Shown: positions 53,588-60,839 of the stretch, in pieces | Position numbering within the stretch: the stretch's first letter is position 1 | Layout of the letters: every line of letters starts with the position of its first letter | The notes under the pieces: model-generated | What the model was told of the DNA's origin: nothing | The model's database searches: none | What the model saw: the letters and a program-made list of their open reading frames with translations, nothing else | Assembly: GCF_006517435.1 (NCBI RefSeq) | Contig: NZ_VHQG01000001.1 | Coordinates: 1,150,563 to 1,214,562, forward strand | DNA length: 64,000 bases | Direction of reading: 5' to 3' | Origin: Schumannella soli | Lineage (GTDB): Bacteria > Actinomycetota > Actinomycetes > Actinomycetales > Microbacteriaceae | Program-made: the position numbers and the translations under genes

Positions 53588-54057
53588 CTAGCTCGCACGA
53601 ACTGGTTGTCGCTCGTGGTGGCACTGCGGCTTCATCGGCGGTGTCGGCGGTCGCCCGCCTGGTCCTGTCGCAACCGTGTGGTGGTGCACCGGCGCGGCTT
53701 GCAGTCGGCAACCCGCGCGCCGATCGGGCGGGCTGCCGGCTCCCCGTCGCGCTGGATGGTGGATCCCGGCGCCGCGGGATGAATGCGGACGCCGGGAGAG
53801 CAACTGCTGTGAGCTGCTCACGGGCGCCGGTGCGTGAACGCCGTGCGCCCGCCATGGGTGACGGTACGCCGGACCTCCGGCTTCCTGTGAGGGGTTGACC
53901 TTCGCGCGGGGGAGCGCATCCTGGGGGTGCGTCGTGCGTGAAGGTCCGGCGCGGGCCGGCCTGCTGCTGCTCTGGGAACCCGGCGGGCCGGCCGCCGCAG
54001 CTCTTGCCCGTTCTGGGGTCTCGGCCCCTTGTACCGTGCGCGGCAGGATCGTCCCCT
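53588..54057. other. 470 bases without a convincing gene
   Basis: No frame has protein-like composition. The only pattern is GTGCGTGAACGCC/GTGCGTCGTGCGTGAAGG-type words around 53830-53945. This may be decayed sequence left from the parB truncation. Confidence 0.4.
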
Positions 54058-54279
54058 ATGACGCATAGTCGCTTCATAGCCCGGCTCGATCTCAGCGGCG
54101 CCGAACGTTTCGGCACCTTGCTGGGCGCGCTCGACGACTACGCAGCGCAGCTGCACAGCGCGGCGCTCGACGTCGACGATCGCGATCGTGTCGAGCTCGA
54201 GCGCGCGGCAGTCGTCGCCCGCGAGCTCGCCGCCGAGCTTCGGCTGCAGCAGCCCGCCCTCGAGGGGGACGGCAGCTAG
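54058..54279 (+). CDS. Small helical hypothetical protein
   Basis: 73 residues, mostly one or two long helices (LDLSGAERFGTLLGALDDYA and RVELERAAVVARELAAELRL). Acidic overall, no motif recognised. It converges on the LuxR-like gene with a 4-nt overlap of stop regions. No clear ribosome site is visible, so the start is tentative. Confidence 0.5.
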   Translation: MTHSRFIARLDLSGAERFGTLLGALDDYAAQLHSAALDVDDRDRVELERAAVVARELAAELRLQQPALEGDGS

Positions 54280-54827
54280 GCCTGTTGCTGGACCGCAGGT
54301 CGAATGACCTGCACTCCGCGCACGACCGCCGGCACTTCCTGCTCGAGCTCGCGCGCGATCGCCACACGGGACGAGAGAGGGCGTCCGACGGCGGCGTAGC
54401 GGCGCCGGAACGAGCTGAGCAGCTTGTCGTAGGTGTGCGGCGACATGCTGAGGATGTCGGCCGCTTCCCGCCGGGTGAAGCCGGCGACCGCGAGTGCGGC
54501 CGCGACGAGCTGCCGCGGCGTGACGCGCAGCTGCGGCAGCAGATCCTTCGCGCGTGCCGGCGCCTCGGGCTCCGGCGACGGCGCCGGTACCGGTGCGACG
54601 ATCGGCTCCGGTTCTTCCTCGCTGCCGGCGGGTGCCTGGACGAGGTCGCAGTAGAAGCTGCGGTGTTCGATGCCGTGCTCGTCGACGAAGCCGGCCCCGT
54701 CGTAGGTCTTCGCGAGGATCCGCGACACCGTCACGTGCGTCGCGGCGCCGGGGCGCCGCTTCGGCCTGATCCACACCCGGCGTCCGGGCCTCAGGCCACC
54801 CCACGCCGTTCGCCCGTAATGCTGCAT
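54276..54827 (-). CDS. LuxR/GerE-type HTH regulator
   Basis: 183 residues. The N-terminal 55 residues form a beta-rich segment (GGLRPGRRVWIRPKRRPGAA, YDGAGFVDEHGIEHRSFYCD), a Pro/Glu linker follows, and residues 100-170 are a GerE-like HTH: VTPRQLVAAALAVAGFTRRE, AADILSMSPHTYDKLLSSFR and RYAAVGRPLSSR. It may regulate the divergent SOS cassette (start 122 nt away) or other ICE genes. No receiver domain. Confidence 0.72.
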   Translation of the reverse strand: MQHYGRTAWGGLRPGRRVWIRPKRRPGAATHVTVSRILAKTYDGAGFVDEHGIEHRSFYCDLVQAPAGSEEEPEPIVAPVPAPSPEPEAPARAKDLLPQLRVTPRQLVAAALAVAGFTRREAADILSMSPHTYDKLLSSFRRRYAAVGRPLSSRVAIARELEQEVPAVVRGVQVIRPAVQQQA

Positions 54828-54917
54828 CTCGCCCCAGCGTCGCAGCAGCCGTCTGCGAGCTCGCCGGGCGCGACGCGCCGCTCACGCTTCCCGGCGACGT
54901 GGGCCGGATGTACCGTG

Positions 54918-54935
54918 TTCGAACACATGTTCGAA
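54918..54935. promoter_or_regulatory. LexA (SOS) box, copy 2
   Basis: TTCGAACACATGTTCGAA, a perfect match to TCGAAC-N4-GTTCGA, 13 nt before the ATG of the intact DUF6504-like gene. The flanking TGTACCGTG and TGGAGG are the same as in copy 1, so promoter and box were duplicated with the genes. Confidence 0.9.
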
Positions 54936-54948
54936 TGGAGGTGCGGGG

Positions 54949-55239
54949 ATGCCTGAGTCTGCTGCGGTGTGGTTCGCGAACGAGCGCCCGGTGCGCATCG
55001 TCTGGCACGGCCGCCGGTACAGGGTCAACGACACCCCGACCCGGCTCGAGCCGGGCGACGTGTGGCATCCGGCGATGACGCACCCGATCGAGCGCCGCTG
55101 GTCGGGGTGGCGATTCCAGGCCGTCGACGCCGACGGCAACGCCCCCGTCTTCGACCTCCGCCCCGGAGCAGCAGCGGGGGAGTGGATCGTCCTCGCCGTG
55201 CACGACGCGCCGCCAGCGGCGCGGCCGGCCGCGCGATGA
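54949..55239 (+). CDS. SOS-controlled DUF6504-like protein, intact copy
   Basis: 96 residues: SAAVWFANERPVRIVWHGRR, YRVNDTPTRL, WSGWRFQAVDADGNAPVFDL and EWIVLAVHD. The pattern (a Trp-rich beta barrel) resembles DUF6504 proteins that sit with SOS mutagenesis genes (imuB/dnaE2) in Actinobacteria; here no polymerase is present. A LexA box controls it. Its stop overlaps the next start (ATGA). The family call is from memory of the pattern. Confidence 0.65.
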   Translation: MPESAAVWFANERPVRIVWHGRRYRVNDTPTRLEPGDVWHPAMTHPIERRWSGWRFQAVDADGNAPVFDLRPGAAAGEWIVLAVHDAPPAARPAAR

Positions 55240-55511
55240 GCCGCAGCCGCCGCGACTGGGTGCAGCTGCCACCACCCCGGGCGGAGACCCCGCTTGAGCG
55301 CGAGTTCCACGACCGCGGCGAGCGGATGTCCTACGACGCCGTGATGCTCGATGGGCGCGATGTCACCGACGAGCTCCCGCCCGAGCAATGGCCGTGGCCG
55401 TCGTCGATGTATTACGCCTCGGGGTGGAGGCCGTGGCGATCGCTCGAGGATCCCGGGACCCGGTATCTGCCGCGTGAGCCGGAGGGCACGCCGCCGGCGA
55501 CGACCGTGTGA
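55236..55511 (+). CDS. Second gene of the SOS cassette, intact copy
   Basis: 91 residues: SRSRRDWVQLPPPRAETPLE, REFHDRGERMSYDAVML and LPPEQWPWPSSMYYASGWRP, ending shortly after GTRYLPRE. Coupled to the DUF6504-like gene by ATGA, so also under LexA. No known family. Copy 1 at 48373 shows that this pair moves as a unit. Confidence 0.68.
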   Translation: MSRSRRDWVQLPPPRAETPLEREFHDRGERMSYDAVMLDGRDVTDELPPEQWPWPSSMYYASGWRPWRSLEDPGTRYLPREPEGTPPATTV

Positions 55512-55518
55512 GCTGCCA

Positions 55519-55845
55519 GTGGGCACGAACCGGCGCTACGCGCACCACTACGACCGGCTGATGGATCAGCGCATCCTCGAGGGCATCGCCCGCGACGGCG
55601 AGCTGCAGGGTCTCACGAACGAGGAGATCGGCATCGGCAAGTACCCGCTCACTCGGGATCCGAACCCGAGCGACGTGAAGGCGTGGGTGCGCTTCGGCAG
55701 CGTGCCGATCGTCGTCGACGCGCAGGTCGTCGCCTGGACACCGGCAGCCATGGCGATCCGGTTCACCGTCGCCGGCGTCGAGTACAAGACGTGGGTGTGG
55801 GCCGGTGCCGTCAGCGACGTACGCCCGGCCCGTCAGGGCAGGTAG
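55519..55845 (+). CDS. Third gene of the SOS cassette, hypothetical
   Basis: 108 residues from GTG (55519), 7 nt after the previous stop. Start VGTNRRYAHHYDRLMDQRIL, middle LTNEEIGIGKYPLTRDPNPS, then a beta-rich end (WVRFGSVPIVVDAQVVAWTP, IRFTVAGVEYKTWVWAG). It is absent from copy 1 of the cassette, but a truncated relative lies at 56657-56740. Function unknown. Confidence 0.65.
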   Translation: MGTNRRYAHHYDRLMDQRILEGIARDGELQGLTNEEIGIGKYPLTRDPNPSDVKAWVRFGSVPIVVDAQVVAWTPAAMAIRFTVAGVEYKTWVWAGAVSDVRPARQGR

Positions 55846-56003
55846 TACTCGAAGGGCGGGCCCAGCTCCACCGAGAGAGCGCCGTATGGGCCGTTCTCGG
55901 TGCGCGGAGAGATCCCGCGCCGGTCTGCAGGCCTGGGCCGCAGACGACCCGATATCTCTCGCAGCTGCCCGCACTGGCCTGCAAACGGGGCTCACGTCTG
56001 GCT

Positions 56004-56019
56004 AGCATTCGCGAATGCT
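56004..56019. promoter_or_regulatory. Perfect 16-bp palindrome over the -10 box and start codon of a HEPN-like gene
   Basis: AGCATTCGCGAATGCT overlaps the TAGCAT -10 box (56003-56008) and contains the ATG (56015). A protein bound here would block both transcription and the leaderless start, as in self-regulated toxin-antitoxin genes. Confidence 0.6.
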
Positions 56020-56584
56020 TGACCCGATACCCGACGGGATCATCGGCGAGAACGCGCTGACGTTTATCACCGGTGCCGTCACTCAGAACGCGATCCACGT
56101 CGCCGACAACCTCGAGATCTTCCGCTGGCTCATGGCCACCGAGCTCCAGCGCCCCTACAAGCAGGTGCGGCAGTACACCCAGTCCGATCAGAACGCCCGC
56201 GACCTGGTCGCTGCTCTCGGCGTCGACGACGAGGTCCGGGCCGCGATGATCGGTGCCCTCGACGACGCCAAGGCTGCCCACGAGAAACGGAACAGGCTCT
56301 CGCACGATGTCTGGCTCTGGAACGCCGACGGCTACGCCTACCGCTACGAACCCGTCGACAAGCCCACCGTTGGAGAGTCCAAGGTCGCGATCGCCACGTT
56401 CATCCAGCTCGCTGCCGACCTGGTCGCCGCAAGCAGGCAGCTCGTCGCCTGCGCCTTCCTGACACCACCGATCTACGACTCCAGCCCCGACCGCCGCCTC
56501 GAGCTCATCGCCGCCGCAGGTGGCACCTTCCACCCAGCCGCCAATGCCGAGGAAGCTCGCTGGTTCAACCCCTGGCGCCGGTAG
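56015..56584 (+). CDS. HEPN-like protein 1
   Basis: 189 residues, helical. The core AAHEKRNRLSHDVWLW carries R92-N93-x-x-x-H97, matching the HEPN Rx4-6H nuclease motif with the usual Asn after Arg. Helices before (ENALTFITGAVTQNAIHVAD) and after (VAIATFIQLAADLVAASRQL) fit the four-helix HEPN bundle. Leaderless start within a palindrome. Could be a ribonuclease toxin or an abortive-infection protein. Confidence 0.55.
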   Translation: MLDPIPDGIIGENALTFITGAVTQNAIHVADNLEIFRWLMATELQRPYKQVRQYTQSDQNARDLVAALGVDDEVRAAMIGALDDAKAAHEKRNRLSHDVWLWNADGYAYRYEPVDKPTVGESKVAIATFIQLAADLVAASRQLVACAFLTPPIYDSSPDRRLELIAAAGGTFHPAANAEEARWFNPWRR

Positions 56585-56656
56585 CGGACCGCGCCGAGCC
56601 CGATGGGACACGCCGCTGCCGACCGTCACGAACGTTGAGACAGGTAAAGGCGCACG

Positions 56657-56740
56657 CTCAAGGCCTTGGTGCGCTTCGGCACGATGCTGGCGATCGCCAC
56701 CATCGAGTACAAGATCTGGAGGTCGGCGCCGTCATCGATT
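56657..56740 (+). pseudogene. Truncated relative of the third SOS-cassette gene
   Basis: LKALVRFGTMLAIATIEYKI followed by WRSAPSS aligns with VKAWVRFGS...MAIRFTVAGVEYKTWVWAGAVS at the end of the 55519 gene, with an internal deletion of about 20 residues. There is no start or upstream part. It indicates a further, mostly lost copy of the cassette. Confidence 0.5.
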
Positions 56741-56752
56741 CAAGATGAGCAG

Positions 56753-57298
56753 CTAGCGCGAGATGTCGACCGACCCATCCCAGCGGCCCTCGAGCTGGCC
56801 GAACGCGAGGCCCTCCCAGGTGCCGGTGAGCAGATGCATGGCGCATCCGCGTAGCCTGAACTTCACCGCAACGAAATCGCGCACGAGCTCAACGGTGCTG
56901 TCGAACGACACGAGTTCAGGTTCGGGCTCAATGTCGACTTCACCTGTCAGCCGCACGAGCTCCCACTCGCTGCTCAGAAGGCTCTCGCGAAGCAGGTCGT
57001 GGACGTAGCGATTCCTCCGCGTATAGAGCTCGCTCGCGACGCGCAATGCCCCCCGTATCGCCGTGGCGTCGTCGGCGCTGATCGTCGTACTGTCCCGCAC
57101 GAACTTGCGGCACTCTTTCACCGTCGTCGAGAAGTAGTCGGGCGCCTCGAGCGAGGCCCCGACATTCCGGCGCTCCTGCAGCGCGGCCCACAAGAACCGC
57201 AAAGCAGCATCCGTCTCGGTCGTCTCCGCCGCGACTCGGCCGAGCAGGAAAACCCGCTGGTCATCTTGCGGGAGATTGCGCAACGTATCGAGATTCAC
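56753..57298 (-). CDS. HEPN-like protein 2
   Basis: 181 residues from GTG. The helical core SELYTRRNRYVHDLLRESLL carries R95-N96-x-x-x-H100-D101, the same RNRxxHD motif as the protein at 56015. The N-terminal helices (VFLLGRVAAETTETDAALRF) and the middle (FSTTVKECRKFVRD) fit a HEPN bundle; the C-terminal 60 residues form an extra domain. It converges on HEPN-like gene 1. Candidate RNase or RNA-binding partner. Confidence 0.55.
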   Translation of the reverse strand: MNLDTLRNLPQDDQRVFLLGRVAAETTETDAALRFLWAALQERRNVGASLEAPDYFSTTVKECRKFVRDSTTISADDATAIRGALRVASELYTRRNRYVHDLLRESLLSSEWELVRLTGEVDIEPEPELVSFDSTVELVRDFVAVKFRLRGCAMHLLTGTWEGLAFGQLEGRWDGSVDISR

Positions 57299-57353
57299 AG
57301 AACCGATCGTGCCGCGCCCGAGCGACAGGTGACGACAGGGCTAGCGTGGCCGC

Positions 57354-57512
57354 ATGGCGAAATGGACAGTCGGGTGGAAGGTGCGCGGCGAGTACGACGT
57401 GAACAGGGTCGACGTTGACGACACCACCTCGGCCGAGGCGATCGCGCAGGTCAAAGCCAGCCTCGACACGGAGAAGGATCAGATCGTCGCCCTGATCGTC
57501 GAACGCATCTGA
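57354..57512 (+). CDS. 52-residue hypothetical protein
   Basis: From ATG: AKWTVGWKVRGEYDVNRVDV, DDTTSAEAIAQVKASLDTEK and DQIVALIVERI, a compact beta-alpha-beta-like pattern with good codon use. A TAGCGT box (57342-57347) lies 6 nt before the ATG, indicating a leaderless transcript. It diverges from HEPN-like gene 2 with a 55-nt gap. No family recognised. Confidence 0.6.
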   Translation: MAKWTVGWKVRGEYDVNRVDVDDTTSAEAIAQVKASLDTEKDQIVALIVERI

Positions 57513-57544
57513 TCGCCGACGTCACAGGGCGACCGCGGGTGGAA

Positions 57545-57578
57545 CCGGCCCGGTCACCGCGGACGATGACCGGACCGG
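57545..57578. terminator. Bidirectional hairpin between two converging small genes
   Basis: CCGGCCCGGTCA (57545-57556) pairs with TGACCGGACCGG (57567-57578), one mismatch, 10-nt loop. It separates the 52-residue gene (+) from the 39-residue gene (-). Confidence 0.55.
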
Positions 57579-57584
57579 CTGGGA

Positions 57585-57704
57585 TCACATGTGGTTCTCG
57601 AGCCACCACTTCGCGGCGGCCCAGAAGATCGCGCGAAGCACGACACCTCCGAACCACTTTGCAGCGGCGATCAAGAACTCACGCTTCTGACGCTTGGTCT
57701 TCAT
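57585..57704 (-). CDS. 39-residue cationic-hydrophobic peptide
   Basis: From ATG at 57704 with GAGGGGG 6 nt upstream: MKTKRQKREFLIAAAKWFGG, then VVLRAIFWAAAKWWLENHM. A basic start followed by a hydrophobic, Trp-rich amphipathic helix. Such composition is seen in type I toxins, small membrane stress peptides and leaderless bacteriocins. The strong ribosome site makes it a real gene; its role is open. Confidence 0.6.
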   Translation of the reverse strand: MKTKRQKREFLIAAAKWFGGVVLRAIFWAAAKWWLENHM

Positions 57705-57808
57705 CGTGAACCCCCTCTCTACGACTCTTTCGAGCCTCGAGAGCACGCTCCAGGTGCGCCGCGGTGGTTGCCTTGCGACAGCCGCCGTGACCGGCGTAAA
57801 CTCCGATT

Positions 57809-57893
57809 GAACTAACCGGGTGTTGTAGTCACCCAGAGGCGCTGCGAAGCGACTCAGATTCAGAAGTCGGCCCGCCTGCCAGCGGGCCTTCTT
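57809..57893 (+). ncRNA. Candidate small RNA with promoter and terminator
   Basis: A -35-like TTGCGA (57773-57778), 18-bp spacer and TAAACT (57797-57802) precede about 85 nt with no ORF. It contains GGGTG-N7-CACCC and ends in GGCCCGC-CTGCCA-GCGGGCC (57869-57888) followed by TTCTTCGTT, a good intrinsic terminator. It diverges from the 39-residue peptide gene. Positions 57901-58218 show no feature I can support. Confidence 0.4.
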
Positions 57894-58218
57894 CGTTCTC
57901 AGAGTCAGTAGGTCTGGAGCTGCCTACCTGAGATCTATTCTCCCAGGCCGTAGATGCGGTTCGCAGCTTCCATTTCGCCGAGCCGCCCTCGTAGACCCGT
58001 AATCACGGGGGTGCGGCCCAGAAAATCGGGCCTCAAAAGTGTCATAGGCATATCCGATCTTGGCCGTAATGGCGCACGCAGGCTGGTGCGCGCAACATCA
58101 CCGTCGCTGCGCTGCGACGAGAGTTCGCGGCTGACGAAGGTCGCTCGCTCCCGCCGCAGACACGTGGATCAGGCTGGCCCCGGTCAACTCCGGGAACCGG
58201 ATGCCGGCCCGATGAGGA

Positions 58219-58335
58219 TCAGCCTAGGTCGTCGCTGCGGAGGCGCCGATCGGTGCGTTCGAGCGCGACCACGCTGACGACGATCGTCATGACGGCGGCG
58301 CCCACGATGGCGGCCGCGGCGATCAGCAACAGCAT
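58219..58335 (-). CDS. 38-residue single-helix membrane peptide
   Basis: From ATG at 58335: MLLLIAAAAIVGAAVMTIVV, then SVVALERTDRRLRSDDLG: one membrane helix and a short basic-acidic cytosolic tail. TAGATT (58342-58347 on the minus strand) lies 6 nt before the ATG, indicating a leaderless mRNA. Possibly an entry-exclusion, holin-like or regulatory peptide; nothing specific can be shown. Confidence 0.5.
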   Translation of the reverse strand: MLLLIAAAAIVGAAVMTIVVSVVALERTDRRLRSDDLG

Positions 58336-58451
58336 TCCCAAAATCTAGGCGCAGGGTGAGTCAGGGGCTACCGGGGTAGACCGGAAGCTGTCGCCGGCGG
58401 TGCCGGCGCTGTTCTCGTCGATGGAGCCGGCCACGGCCGGCCGGTGCTGTT

Positions 58452-58680
58452 CGGGCCCTGCGGGGCCCGTTTTCTTGCCGTGAAGCCTGCGGCAGGATAC
58501 GTGCGCCCGGCCTCCACACAAGCGGCGATGCCGCCGCTCCTCCGAGACTTTCTGACCGCGGTCGCAAGCTCCCTTATTTCGGCCAGAAACTCTCTCCTCC
58601 GCGCCCCGATGGGGTTGTGCTCCAGCCGGTCGCCCTACCGGCGACAAGTCGCCTTCACGGCAAGAAAACGTGAAGGGGAT
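58452..58680 (+). promoter_or_regulatory. Structured leader element, copy 2 (before DUF3846 gene 2)
   Basis: The best-preserved copy. CGGGCCC-TGCG-GGGCCCG (58452-58469) is followed by a perfect 16-bp long-range stem: TTTTCTTGCCGTGAAG (58470-58485) with CTTCACGGCAAGAAAA (58653-58668). Local alternative: CTTCACG (58653-58659) with CGTGAAG (58669-58675). Inside lie CGGCAGGATACG, CCTCCGAGACTTTC, AGAAACTCTCTCCTCC and GGCGAC-AA-GTCGCC. AAGGGGATTGGAG, the ribosome site, starts within the local stem. Confidence 0.75.
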
Positions 58681-58693
58681 TGGAGAGAGACAC

Positions 58694-59098
58694 ATGTTGC
58701 GAGGACTGCGAATCGATGTGGAGGGGGTGCTGTCGTCGGTCGAAATCGATGACACCACCACGACGCTGCGACTGGATGGGATGAACGCCGCGATCGGCTG
58801 CAACTCGTTCGACGTCGTCAGCTACACCGACACCGTCGACGTCTGGGTCGACGACGAAGGTCTGTACCGCTCGACGCTCAACCGGGAGCTGTCGGTCATG
58901 CTCCGCGCACGCCAGCCCGATGGGCAGGGCGCGTGGTTCGGAGCGGGCCTGTTCCTCGGCATCGACCAGGCGACCGGCGACAGCCGCTCCCTGACCGACG
59001 ACGAGCGCGCCGCCGTGGTGCGCGATTGGACCCGTCAGCGCGGCCCGAGCGAGTACGCATTCGCCGCTCAGTGGGTCGGGCCGGTCCGCACCCGATAG
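58694..59098 (+). CDS. DUF3846-family protein, copy 2
   Basis: 134 residues: LRGLRIDVEGVLSSVEIDDT, AIGCNSFDVVSYTDTVDVWV, DDEGLYRSTLNRELSVMLRA and AGLFLGIDQATGDSRSLTDD. A paralogue of the gene at 53001 with the same upstream element and downstream hairpin. It is the first gene of a unit with the intact parB. DUF3846 proteins are common on actinobacterial plasmids; function unknown. Confidence 0.73.
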   Translation: MLRGLRIDVEGVLSSVEIDDTTTTLRLDGMNAAIGCNSFDVVSYTDTVDVWVDDEGLYRSTLNRELSVMLRARQPDGQGAWFGAGLFLGIDQATGDSRSLTDDERAAVVRDWTRQRGPSEYAFAAQWVGPVRTR

Positions 59099-59190
59099 AT
59101 GACGAAGGCCGGAGGCCGGGAGCATTCGCACTGCCCCCGGTTTCCGGCCTGAGTCGCCACCAGATTAACAACTCAGAGGAAGAATCGAAA

Positions 59191-60618
59191 GTGACTGACA
59201 CCACCAGCAAGACCACCGCCTCGGCCGAGGCCGTGGCGACCGTGGCGCAGGTCGAGCACATCGACCCCAGCGTCATCGAGTTCGAGGCGAACATCCGCAC
59301 CGACGTGCAGCTCGACCCCGCCTTCGTCGCATCCATCCGCGCGGAAGGAGTGCTGCTGCCGGTGCTCGCGCGCCGCGGCGACGACGGCACCGTGTACGTT
59401 CGCGACGGGCAGCGTCGCGTGCTCGCCGCCCGCGAGGCCGGAACCTCGACGATCCCGGCGTACTTCGGGGCGGGGGAGCTGACCACGGCGCAGCGCATCA
59501 CGCAGCAGCTCGTGACCAACGACCGCCGCACCGACCTCACCGGCACCGAGCGCGTCACCGCCTACGAGCAGCTGGCCTTCGAGGGACTGTCCGTGGCGAA
59601 GATCGCCAAGGCCACCGGCGAGGACAAGGCCACCATCGAGAAGTCGATCACCGTCGCGAAGTCGACCGCCGCGCGCGAGGCGCTGGCCGACACCGCGGTG
59701 TCACTCGACCGGGCGCTGCTCATGGCCGAGTTCGAGGCCGACGCCGACGCGCTCGATGCGCTGGCCGAGGCCCGCGAGGACGAGCTTGAGCACCTGGCGG
59801 GGGAACTGCGCCACGACGCGAAGGTCTCCGCCCGCGAAGAGGCCGTGCTCGGTGAGTACGTCGGCCAGGGCGTAGCCGCGGTCAGCACGTGGCCCACGGG
59901 CGCGCGCCGCCTGCACACCCTCACGGATGCCGCCGACGACGCCGACGACCGCCCCGGCATCACCGACGCCCAGCACGCCGAGTGCCCGGGCCGCGTGGTC
60001 TATGTCAACGTGTGGGGCCTCGACGACGGTGACCAGGACACCGAAGAGGTGTGCGTGCAGCCGGAGCTGCACCACGACCGCTACCGCTACAGCAGCGGCG
60101 CTCAGCCGAAGGTGAAGCTCGCCGACCTCCCCGACGACGAGGCCGAGGCCCGCCGCGCGGAGCGTCGGACACTGCTGGCCAACAACAAGGCGTGGGATGC
60201 GGCGGAGCCGGTGCGCCGCGAGTGGATCGCGACCCTGCTGACCCGCAAGACGCTGCCGAAGGCTGCGGCCCTGTTCGAGGCCGTCACGTTGACCAGCTAC
60301 AGCTACACCGTCAGCAACGACCGCCACACGCACACGCGCGCGTTCCTGGGCCTCGACCCGAACGGGTTCGGGCACGACCAGATCGCGAAGGTCGCCACGG
60401 ATACCCCGACCCGGGCCGGGCACGTCGTGCTCGCGACCATGCTCTCCGCCCGCGAGAACCACACCAGCCGAGAGTCGTGGCGCACCCCGAATGCCGAGGA
60501 TCGCGACTACCTGCTGCAGCTGCAGGCGTGGGGATACACCCTCTCCGCGGTCGAGCGGATCGCCGCGGGCCTGAACGCGGATGACGACCAGGTCGAGAGC
60601 GAGGACGCTGCCGAGTGA
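59191..60618 (+). CDS. ParB/Spo0J/YubM-type nuclease-domain protein
   Basis: 475 residues from GTG with GAGGAAGAA upstream. The ParB N-domain (about 20-110) has IEFEANIRTDVQLDPAFVAS, GVLLPVLARR, VRDGQRRVLAAREAG and the next HTH (SVAKIAKATGEDKATIEKSI, about 130-150). The C-terminal 250 residues (AECPGRVVYVNVWGLDDGDQ and on) are unlike chromosomal ParB. Such ParB-like proteins are typical of conjugative leading regions (compare YubM on F-type plasmids). Confidence 0.85.
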   Translation: MTDTTSKTTASAEAVATVAQVEHIDPSVIEFEANIRTDVQLDPAFVASIRAEGVLLPVLARRGDDGTVYVRDGQRRVLAAREAGTSTIPAYFGAGELTTAQRITQQLVTNDRRTDLTGTERVTAYEQLAFEGLSVAKIAKATGEDKATIEKSITVAKSTAAREALADTAVSLDRALLMAEFEADADALDALAEAREDELEHLAGELRHDAKVSAREEAVLGEYVGQGVAAVSTWPTGARRLHTLTDAADDADDRPGITDAQHAECPGRVVYVNVWGLDDGDQDTEEVCVQPELHHDRYRYSSGAQPKVKLADLPDDEAEARRAERRTLLANNKAWDAAEPVRREWIATLLTRKTLPKAAALFEAVTLTSYSYTVSNDRHTHTRAFLGLDPNGFGHDQIAKVATDTPTRAGHVVLATMLSARENHTSRESWRTPNAEDRDYLLQLQAWGYTLSAVERIAAGLNADDDQVESEDAAE

Positions 60619-60624
60619 TCGACC

Positions 60625-60654
60625 GGGCGGGGCAGCCCAACACCTGCCCCGCCC
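60625..60654 (+). terminator. Hairpin after the ParB-family gene
   Basis: GGGCGGGGCAG (60625-60635) pairs perfectly with CTGCCCCGCCC (60644-60654), 6 nt after the stop. Next comes GCGAGGGG-CGA-CCCCCTCGC (60689-60708) and CACCCCCGGG, words repeated before leader copy 4 at 62441-62470. Confidence 0.6.
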
Positions 60655-60839
60655 ACCCCCGGGGCGCGGTGTGCCAGCTGCGCCGGCACGCGAGGGGCGA
60701 CCCCCTCGCGCACCCCCGGGAACGAACCGCTGCGCGGGCCGCGCGATCGCGCAGCAGCGGCCGGCGGCCGCCAGCCAGGTCGCCGGCGGCGCCGGCGCTG
60801 TTCGCCTCATCGCGCCGGCCAGGGCCGGCCGTTCTGCAT

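Noticed and set aside
53437-53898. 153-codon plus-strand ORF after the parB remnant
   Set aside because: Begins inside the 16-bp hairpin and has His/Arg/Pro-rich, non-protein-like sequence.
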